From Adenophora triphylla var. japonica (Eukaryota > Streptophyta > Magnoliopsida > Asterales > Campanulaceae), in NCBI GenBank assembly GCA_022495995.1, contig JAFEMH010002587.1, positions 186,001 to 250,000 of the forward strand: a DNA stretch of 64,000 nt. Direction: 5' to 3'. How positions within the stretch are numbered: position 1 is the first letter of the stretch; each line of letters opens with the position of its first letter. The notes beneath the pieces are model-generated. The model was not told the DNA's origin, ran no database searches, and saw nothing but the letters and a program-made list of their open reading frames with translations. Shown one piece after another: positions 56,977-64,000 of the stretch. The position numbers were made by a program, and so were the translations under genes.

Positions 56977-58420
56977 CCAGGCATGCAGTTCAACAACCAG
57001 GGACATCAACCCGCATTTAAGCCTGCTTATGAGTCTCACTCTGGAAACCCGAGCTATCTGGCTACCTGAGGTCTGCCTTCACCTTCTCTGCCCCTTGAAA
57101 ACCCGTAGCAAGCTTTCGAGCTCAACCGTCATGTTCAAGCTCCTACCCCTCAGGGCAATCCTGGTCAAGGGTATGTCTACACCTATACTCTGGGATATAG
57201 TATTCCTTCCACCAGTGTACCACCAACAGCTAGTCCTCTTCCTAGCTCAAATGTCGGCTTGGGCATTCCTGCCTCGCCATTGGACCCTCATTTGGCCTGG
57301 TTCATGGAACAACACAAGGAATGAAAGCACAGCTTGCTGAATTGACTGCTAAGAAAGCTGCCTTCTGACCTACGGACCCGGACTCTATTGTCCCCCTGCC
57401 CCACAAGTTTGTGATGCCTAATCTAGACCTGTTTGATGGGACTGCATGCCCGAAAACTCACTTGGACACCTATACTTTGGCAATGAAAGCTAAGGGATGC
57501 ACAAACCAGCAGTTGGCCGACTACTTCAGCCTCTCTTTGAAGTCAGGAGCTTTGAAATGGTTCTTTCGATTGAAGCCTGAAGCTAGGGCTACTTGGGAAC
57601 AAATTACCAATACTTTCACAGATAAGTATAAAGCCAACTTGGAACAGGAGACAAACAGAGTTGACTTGCAGATGACGATGCAGCGCCCTGATGAGAACAT
57701 TGGGGATTTTTATAAAAGGTGGAACTTGAAGCTCAGTGAAATGGCCATCCCTCCCTCTGACGAGGAGCAGTTAGACATCTTCCAGTCATGCTTGAAGCCG
57801 CATTTAAGGGCCTCACTTAGCAATTTCCCCTATCCGGATCTGCGGGCAATGGTCAATTCTGGGGCTAAATTTGAGAGGGCTTACAATCAAAAGAAAGTTG
57901 TTGCACCTACTTACAGATAACGGGCTTCTTCCACCTCCAACACGACTCCTGCCCGGCCCTATACGGGACAGGACTGTAACAATGCCACTTCCTTTGTTCC
58001 CAAGAAACCTGATGCATCCAGATCCCGGCTCCAAGGCTTGGGAAACTTTGGGATGCCTTTGAGTGATATCTTCAGAGGTTTGGTAAAAGAAGGTTTGCTC
58101 CGGCCTTTAGATAATTATCAGCCTAGAGACCCCAATGCTCCTTTGGATACCTCCAAGCATTGTGCCTTTCATCAGTACCATGGGCACCTGACAGATGATT
58201 GCGTCCCCCTGAAGAGGGCAATCCAAGGTTTGATAGAGCAAGGAAAGTTAGAAGTCCCCGAGGGGCCTAATACAGTCAAAAATCCTTTTCCAAGGAACCA
58301 TAACCAAGTGAACATGATTGAAATCGGAAAGCCTTCGCATGCCAAGGAAAATGTGGAAACTGGTGAAGATCCCCAGATGATTAATCTCGAATTCGGATTT
58401 GAGAATGATGGACAGACCTA
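56977..58420 (+). pseudogene. Ogre-1 gag core, downstream of Ogre-2
   Basis: Continues the split gag (PGMQFNNQGHQPAFK, with stops near 57067 and later). The core at 57411-57920 reads LFDGTACPKTHLDTYTL, KSGALKWFFRLKPEA, WEQITNTFTDKYKAN and ENIGDFYKRWNLKLSE. Stop at 57918-57920, then in another frame FGMPLSDIFRGLVKEGLL and the zinc knuckle CAFHQYHGHLTDDC (about 58160-58200). The capsid fold is better preserved than in Ogre-2. Confidence 0.85.
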
Positions 58421-59554
58421 TCCTCCCGAGATCCCTCAGACAGACCAGCATTGGATCCAGTTGGTAGAGCAGATGAGACTGCGACATGAAGCTCAAATTG
58501 ACAATCTTCTGGAGGTCTTTAGGAGCCATGGTTTGGCCGCCAGTCCCAATCTCAATGGCACTTTTACCGTGAAGAAGGAAGAAAATCCTCCTCCCGCTCT
58601 CAATCGTCCCGGATATGTCAGGACACCACCACCAGCTTCCTATGTCACCACCGCCGGAACTCCTGCCCGTCGACTTACAGGCCAGCTAGCCCCCAAACAG
58701 CAATTCAAAGTGCTGCCATCCCAACAGCAGTCAGGGATGGAACAATTCGGCATGCCTCAGGCTAAGGACAACCTCGCTACTAGCGAAAGATCAAAGGCCA
58801 GGTGTGAAGCAACTTCACGCCGTCAGGTGTCCCCCCTCAGAATGGTACAGATCTTGCAGATACCAGCAGAGGGAATGAAGGTTTGCCTCCAGGAAATTTC
58901 CAAACAATAGAGAAAGTGTGTTTAGCCATCAGGGCTCTCGAGGAACGCCAGAATGAGCAACAGGCCTGGATCGAAGAGGCCACCCATCATTTCGGGACAT
59001 TGACAATCCCCCAGCCGACTGGAGCTCCCCTGAAGGACAAATACGTGCCTGCTCCTCCGTCTTTTAATGCCTCTCGTTACCCCTTGGAATCCAACCGTTT
59101 GTTTCCAGGCGAGCCCAGCAGCAAATCGCCTCAATCTAGCTTAACTCAGAACCATTCTAGCACAGCTCGGCCTGAGACCCCGAATCCACCCCCAGCTGTT
59201 GAGCACATTTGGAGGGATGTCTGTGACTGTCTCGATAGAGACTATCAGGATGAGATAAATAAAGATCGTCCTCCCAAAAAGAAGAAAGCTTCTTCCCAGC
59301 AAAAGTTGAAAGAAAGGTTTGAAGTCGGTTCTACCAGTTTCACTCAGAACAACCAGCGCAGCGCTGGACCCTCTCAAGCAAATCCAGATAACCATCAAAA
59401 TCCTCCCGTATTCACTTCCTTCTCTCAATATGCTCAGTTATCAAGTTTCGTCCCCGTGACTTTTCCGACCCATTTCTTCGGAAAACTTGTATTTGCTCCA
59501 GCTGCTCCATGGCCTCAAATCCCTCCACTTCCACCAGTATCATGGGCAACATAA
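58421..59554 (+). pseudogene. Duplicated gag N-terminal segment fused after Ogre-1 gag
   Basis: In frame with the knuckle region: PPEIPQTDQHWIQLVEQMRL, LLEVFRSHGLAASPNLNGTF, NRPGYVRTPPPASY. This repeats the 5' gag segment at 34170-34400. After a stop near 58910 a second frame (58883-59554) reads KVCLAIRALEERQNEQQAW and then a Pro/Ser/Gln-rich region with KKKKASSQQKLKERF. Likely a fusion between two copies of the element after deletion of pol. Confidence 0.75.
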
Positions 59555-60290
59555 CTGATCACCGCCTCGGTCTGCGGTATGGAATTCGAAGTTAACAAAA
59601 AGGGAAAGCTCAAGCGTCCCCGGGCAAATTCAACCAAATAAGAGTAGCTAGACTAGGGGCTACCTATCCTTATGTATTAAATTAAAATTTTAAAACAATC
59701 TTTAGTCAACCTTCATAGGTTCTAGTACTCTCTTCGTTCAATCAAGTCCTCCTCGGACATCGTAGTTAATCTTAAATTTTCTATAAAAGAATCTTTTTTT
59801 CTTTTCTTGCTAGACTCGAGACATTATTTGCACACCTACATTACATTTAATGAAATGGTTTTATTTTAAATGATCACACGCATTGATCAACAAATAATCT
59901 CTTGAAATGATTAAGATTTTAATTAATTGGTGTGAGAAATTCAACTAATGCCCTCCCTATACACTTTCCTTACCTCACAAAAGCCTTCCTCAAGCCATAC
60001 ACTTTCCAAAACATGTCCCCATCATCACCTTGACCAAGTCAATGATGGCAAACATCAAGGGACAACAAAAGGTCACTCAGCATCAGAAGATTGACCCCAT
60101 GTCGACAACAACCCAGGGGCTTGCCTTCGCCTTCGTGCCCATCAAGAAAGTTCAAGCAGGAGCTCGCCTTGGCCCTCATGTGCTTAAAAAAAAAAAAGAG
60201 GTGCAAAAAGAGTAACACCCAGCTAGGCTGAAAACCCTGAAAGGGACGGTCTAGGCAAAAAACAGGGTTGCACATATATATATAAAAAAA
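59555..60290 (+). other. Ogre-1 3' remnant
   Basis: Non-coding. TGCAAAAAGAGTAACACCCA and AAAAAACAGGGTTGCAC (60203-60273) match the post-integrase spacer of Ogre-2. The 61-codon frame at 60030-60215 is not recognised. It ends where copia DNA begins near 60300. Confidence 0.55.
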
Positions 60291-60925
60291 GTATATAATA
60301 AAAAAAATGATGAGTCGATACCAGTCTGATCCTATGATGAGAGCCATTGGATGGCAGTTAAGATGATCCTTAAGTACTTAATAAGAACTAAGAATACGTT
60401 CTTGGTATTTGAAAGATTGGATGTTAATCTTGTTGTAAGGGTTACATAGATGCTAGATTCCAAACTGACAAAGTTATTTTAAAATCGCAATTAGGATTTG
60501 TGTTTATGCTTATTAGAGGTACAGTTTTGATTGGAAGAGTTCCAAGCAGAAATTGTAGCCGATTCTACTACTAGGGCCAAATTTTAGCAACATATGATGT
60601 GGCTAAAAGAGGCAGTTTGGATCAAAAGTTCATTAGTGTTTTGGAAACATTCCAAGTATCACTAATCGGTGAACTTCTGTTATGACAATAGTGGTGCCAT
60701 TTGTGCAAACAATGGAACCAAAGTCGCAACAGTGATCCAAACACTCACTTAGACGTTTTTCGAGGAATTCATAAAGAATGAGAAGACGTTAAGATATACA
60801 AAGTATCAACCGATGATGACATAAGGGATTCACTAACTAAGACCCTCGCGCAGGCAGAAGCATGATGGTCATGTTATATCCATGGGTATTCGATACATAA
60901 ATGGAGCCTAGTGCAAGTGGGAGAT
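60291..60925 (+). pseudogene. Copia C RNase H remnant
   Basis: Degraded plus-strand text keeps the copia C-terminus: GYIDARFQTDKVILKSQLGF, a DNSGAI-like stretch around 60690, and VKIYKVSTDDDIRDSLTKTL (about 60790-60850), like the usual VSTDDNVADPLTKPL. The many stops show it is old. It ends with CAAGTGGGAGAT, the copia-type polypurine tract, before the LTR. Confidence 0.75.
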
Positions 60926-62294
60926 TGTTGGTGTAATGCCCTAGGCTTTAGTTATGTTTAACTTAACACCGTTATGTATCATCTTTATCGTTTATGTTTA
61001 TTATTTGATTATTATATAGTTTGCATATTTGTTGTAATAATCTCCGTCCCTGATTATTAAGAGAATAATTAGTATAATTGTCAATGGATAATCATATGAT
61101 GATTATATGCATAGAGATGCACATTGAAATTATGGGTACTTGTTAGAGAACAAGTGACTGGACTTGACCCGTATGAGATTTATGTCATGGTCAAATGTCA
61201 TAATTAAATCTCATATGGTCACTTCATTTAGTCCCTAGACCTGAGATTATCATGACCTTACATATGATGAAAGTCATGTTTGATTTTAGTCAAACGATAT
61301 CTTAACATGATATTTATAAAGGCTATCTTTGGCATGATCGGATTCATGATGGGAAGGATGATAAGTCAAGATGGAATTTGTTCCTCGGAAGAGAGATGTT
61401 TTGCTTGGGCCCCTCGATGAGTGATAATGATGAAAGCGTGTGGCCACATTCCAATATGATTGGACTATCATTATACTCAAGATCGAGAAAGCATTGAACA
61501 AATACAAGTTGATGTGGACCATGACTTGTGTTCAATATAACATCGTGAGACAAAGGGAGAAATGGAAGTGTACCATTGGAAACGTAAACTCTTACGTTAT
61601 ATTATTTGGGTAGACATAATGGCTTGCTAGAGTCCGCTTATGTCTTATGAGAATCGATATGATTGAGCTCATTGCCAACATAATATAATCCTATTGGGTC
61701 ACACACAACTAGAATGAATTGGTTAAACCAAAGGAGAAATGATTGAGAGTTCCTGATATGGCTTGTGTAGCCGCGCGACATAACTTGTCCAATGGACTAA
61801 TTGAGTCGTGCGACATAACAAGGCCAAGGCGGTTTTGACAGACAGTTTCCTAATACGATTAGGAAACATATACCTATACTAATGTAGTATAAATATAAAC
61901 TCTGTAAAACCCTAATCCGTCGAGCCGAATTTTCTCAATAAAATCATAACAAAAGTTCTCTCAATATTCTTCCTAAAGTTTAAAAATCTAGCAATTTTCA
62001 AGAACTGTTCTTGGTTCATTCTTACGTGTGGATACAATAATAGAGGGTCTTCGCTCGTTTGACGATCAAGGCCTAGAGTTCCAATCCGAAGATTGAAAGG
62101 TTTTTGAAGATCGAAGATTGTGATATAAAATCACGCCAATAAATTGTTCGATAGCTCAAGACCGAAAAGCAATTAAGGTTTGTAAATTCTATCTCATAGG
62201 AATTCAATTTAATCGTATAAAACGGATCTTAGGGCTTGGGTTTTGTGTTATTTAGATGCTTATTCCGCTGCGCATGGACCCATAAAACCCAACA
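60926..62294 (+). repeat. Copia C 3' LTR
   Basis: TGTTGGTGTAATGCC to AAAACCCAACA, about 1.37 kb, with TATAAATA at 61888-61895. The inverted ends TGTTGG and CCAACA support the borders. Only this copy is in the window. Confidence 0.78.
61757..61845 (+). repeat. Paired-palindrome module in copia C LTR
   Basis: AGCCGCGCGACATAAC (61769-61784) and AGTCGTGCGACATAAC (61804-61819), 35 bp apart, the second a perfect GTCG/CGAC inverted repeat. Same arrangement as at 32186 and 32876. Confidence 0.55.
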
Positions 62295-63180
62295 TTATAT
62301 GCTATTGAAAGATTTTACAACAACTTCAACAGAAAATCTAATGAAACCTTGCGTCGGACTTACGATCGATATGTTTAGGTAGTTAATGCATGTAGATCTC
62401 TTGGCAAAACTTTAACTGATAAGGAAATCAATATGACTTTCCTAGCTGCTTTAGGTTCTAGATGGGTAAATAAAGCCACCTCTCTAGAAGAATCCAAAGT
62501 TTTGAATACTTGGTCGTTAAGTAACTTGTATGCAAATCTTAGAGTCTATGAGCTTAAATAAAATCACATTGAAGAGATTGAAGGGTAAACCAAATCGCTT
62601 TCCATGTCCGTCGTGGAGCATGAGGAGAAACCAACCACATCCAATCAAACCGCTGATCCTTCCATATCAACCTCATCACTCATCGAAATGGATGATGATG
62701 ATTTTGCCATGTTTGTGAAAAGATTTTAAAAATTTAGAAAATCCTCAAAACCATTCACAAAATTATTTTCTAAGGGCAAACCTCCAGCAACGTTTTCAAG
62801 GGCTGCAGATACAAAGAAAAAGGGTGATCTAGTTTGCTACAATTGTAGGAAACCTGGTCACTTTGCATCTGAGTGTCCACAACCTAAATATGAATACATG
62901 CAAAAGAAATCCTCTCCTGCGAAATTTTCTCGTCGCAAGGGAATGGTTGCTGAGGAGGAAGAGAATTCTAAGGAATTAGCAACTTGGATTGAAACAGACT
63001 CTGATGATGGAAGTGATGAAGAAACCAAAGAGGTTAATCTCTGCTTAGTTGCAGATGCTTCCGATGAGTCAGACACTAAGTCAATCGAGTCGCTAGATAT
63101 GGAAATTGTTCGTATTCACGTCCCGTTTTCCTCCCTACAAATGCTCCACCTTCAAAAACAATTCCAAAGAAAATTTTCTT
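62295..63180 (+). pseudogene. Copia D gag with CCHC zinc knuckle
   Basis: Reads ERFYNNFNRKSNETLRRTYD, GKTLTDKEINMTFLAALGS and LSNLYANLRVYELK with several stops. The knuckle CYNCRKPGHFASECP (about 62838-62882) is intact, followed by acidic SDDGSDEETKEV. Directly abuts the copia C LTR, so copia C (or its LTR) probably inserted into this gag. Capsid/nucleocapsid of a SIRE-like copia by general layout. Confidence 0.75.
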
Positions 63181-64000
63181 GAAAAAGGTGGTGTATGAAG
63201 TTTCTCCCATGGAACATGAGAGGATGTTTAAGGAAGCAGAAATGATGATCCAAAAATTCTCTAATGTTAAGAAAGCTTTAGCATTAGCTCATGATGAACT
63301 TTCTCAGTACAAGACGGAGAAAACTGTGATGAGGTCTTTCAATCTTAAGGACCAAATCAAAAGTATGTCTCCTCTTGCTGATCAAAACCGCATCCTTGAA
63401 ACTAAGGTTGCTGCACTTCAACTTAGGAACGATGATCTTGTTGCTCAAAATCAAGAAATCCAAAAGATTATTGATGAGTGGACCAAGTCTCGTGTCACCT
63501 TGGATCAAATACTAGAATCCCAAATGACCAGTGGAATTAAAGAAGGTCTGGGATTTCAAACAGGTGAAAAGGAGAAGTGTGCATCCTGCTGTGAAAAGGA
63601 TGAGGAAATTTTGAAACTAACTAAAGAAATTCCTAAAGAGAAGCATGCTGCTTCTAAGGGTAGAGGACAGGAACAAAAGGCTCCACTTAACTTCTATTAT
63701 GTCTACCCAAAGAAACAGTTTGGGAAAAACTCTCAGATGAAAGGAAAAGATTCTGAGAGTGAAGATGCAGAAGAGGTTTCTTATGCAGCTGACCGCACCT
63801 GGTGGAATAGGTGGTGCTGCCAACTGCAAGGCTGACCGCCCTTCTTCTTCGATCGCACCTCCTGCCTTCAAAAGAAAGGGGAGCATTCCTAGAAAAACCG
63901 CGGTCAAACCAAAGACACCTACCTTTGTCAAGGCTAAAACCGATGTTCCCAAGCCGCATGCAGCTCCTAAGAAAAGTAAGGAGTTAGTAAAACCTCATGA
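63179..64000 (+). pseudogene. Copia D region after gag, coiled coil
   Basis: 218 open codons: EHERMFKEAEMMIQKFSN, LADQNRILETKVAALQLRND, then Cys/Lys-rich ASCCEKDEEILKLTKE and NFYYVYPKKQFGK. Heptad-like helices are expected in the extended gag of SIRE-type elements. A stop at 63833-63835 follows; coding-like DNA continues to the window edge in another frame (KRKGSIPRKTAVKPKTPTF). Protease would come next, outside the window. Confidence 0.65.

Larger units (their letters stand above)
34838..56981 (+). mobile_element. Inner Ogre-like gypsy element (Ogre-2), 22.1 kb
   Basis: LTRs 34843-36881 and 54869-56976, flanked by CTAGG and CCAGG (one mismatch, likely 5-bp target duplication). It carries PBS, leader, gag, two protease regions, RT, RNase H and IN on plus, and an antisense plant-mobile-domain gene near the 3' end. 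It is more G/C-rich than its surroundings. Coding is heavily frameshifted. In the first about 200 bp the LTRs differ at about nine sites, all transitions. Confidence 0.92.
30362..60290 (+). mobile_element. Outer Ogre-like gypsy element (Ogre-1), split by Ogre-2
   Basis: 5' LTR 30362-32614, PBS, long leader and gag N-terminus up to 34842. The related 22-kb Ogre-2 interrupts, then gag resumes at 56977 in matching context (PGYTPSPQLG before, PGMQFNNQGHQ after). After gag comes a duplicated gag segment and a 3' remnant to about 60290. Pol is deleted and the 3' LTR is not in the window, so it was non-autonomous or later deleted. Confidence 0.82.

Overview
This is nuclear DNA from a flowering plant, most likely a eudicot. 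The evidence is one plant-type acyl-protein thioesterase gene with GT-AG introns, Stowaway-like MITEs with the CTCCCTCCGT terminus, Ty1/copia elements, and several Tat/Ogre-lineage Ty3/gypsy elements with long LTRs and antisense genes. The species cannot be named from the sequence. Almost everything except the thioesterase gene is transposable-element DNA in various states of decay.

Layout. 1-1704: minus-strand copia remnant (copia A). 2672-14185: the last four exons of the thioesterase gene (+). Two exons lie at 2672-3004 and two at 13910-14185. The 10.9-kb intron between them holds a hAT-like MITE, a structurally complete minus-strand copia (copia B, 4222-10418, TSD GTTAT) with a 1.36-kb nested insertion, a small LTR element without genes (10581-12099), two Stowaway MITEs and a SINE-like insertion. 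Catalytic Ser, Asp and His are all kept, and the exons join in phase without a stop. 14.2-18.8 kb: 3' flank, an inverted-repeat-rich element with a palindromic tandem array, a gypsy-type LTR and unassigned DNA.

18.8-62.3 kb is a Russian-doll cluster. A Tat-like element (LTR starts about 18822, gag at 29286-30361) was hit inside its LTR by a second Tat-like element (19348-28765). That second element has PBS, gag, PR, RT, RNase H, IN and a spliced antisense gene. The first element's gag is cut at 30361 by an Ogre-like element (LTR 30362-32614). The gag of the Ogre-like element was in turn split by a 22-kb relative (34843-56976, near-perfect TSD), which carries two protease regions, a damaged pol and an antisense plant-mobile-domain gene. 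The outer Ogre-like element resumes at 56977 with gag, a duplicated gag segment and a 3' remnant. 60.3-62.3 kb is the 3' end of a copia element with a 1.37-kb LTR, followed to the window end by gag of another copia.

The retroelement genes would have worked as gag (particle), PR (processing), RT/RNase H (copying) and IN (insertion). Nearly all now carry stops or frameshifts, many explicable as C-to-T decay of methylated DNA. The most interesting signals not explained by standard parts are: (1) a pair of short GTC/GAC palindromes about 33 bp apart that recurs in unrelated retroelements; (2) a hairpin just upstream of the Ogre-type primer binding site with compensatory base changes between two families; (3) two antisense genes with phase-consistent introns; and (4) an 84-bp (28-codon) tandem array sharing a motif with the LTR of its own element.
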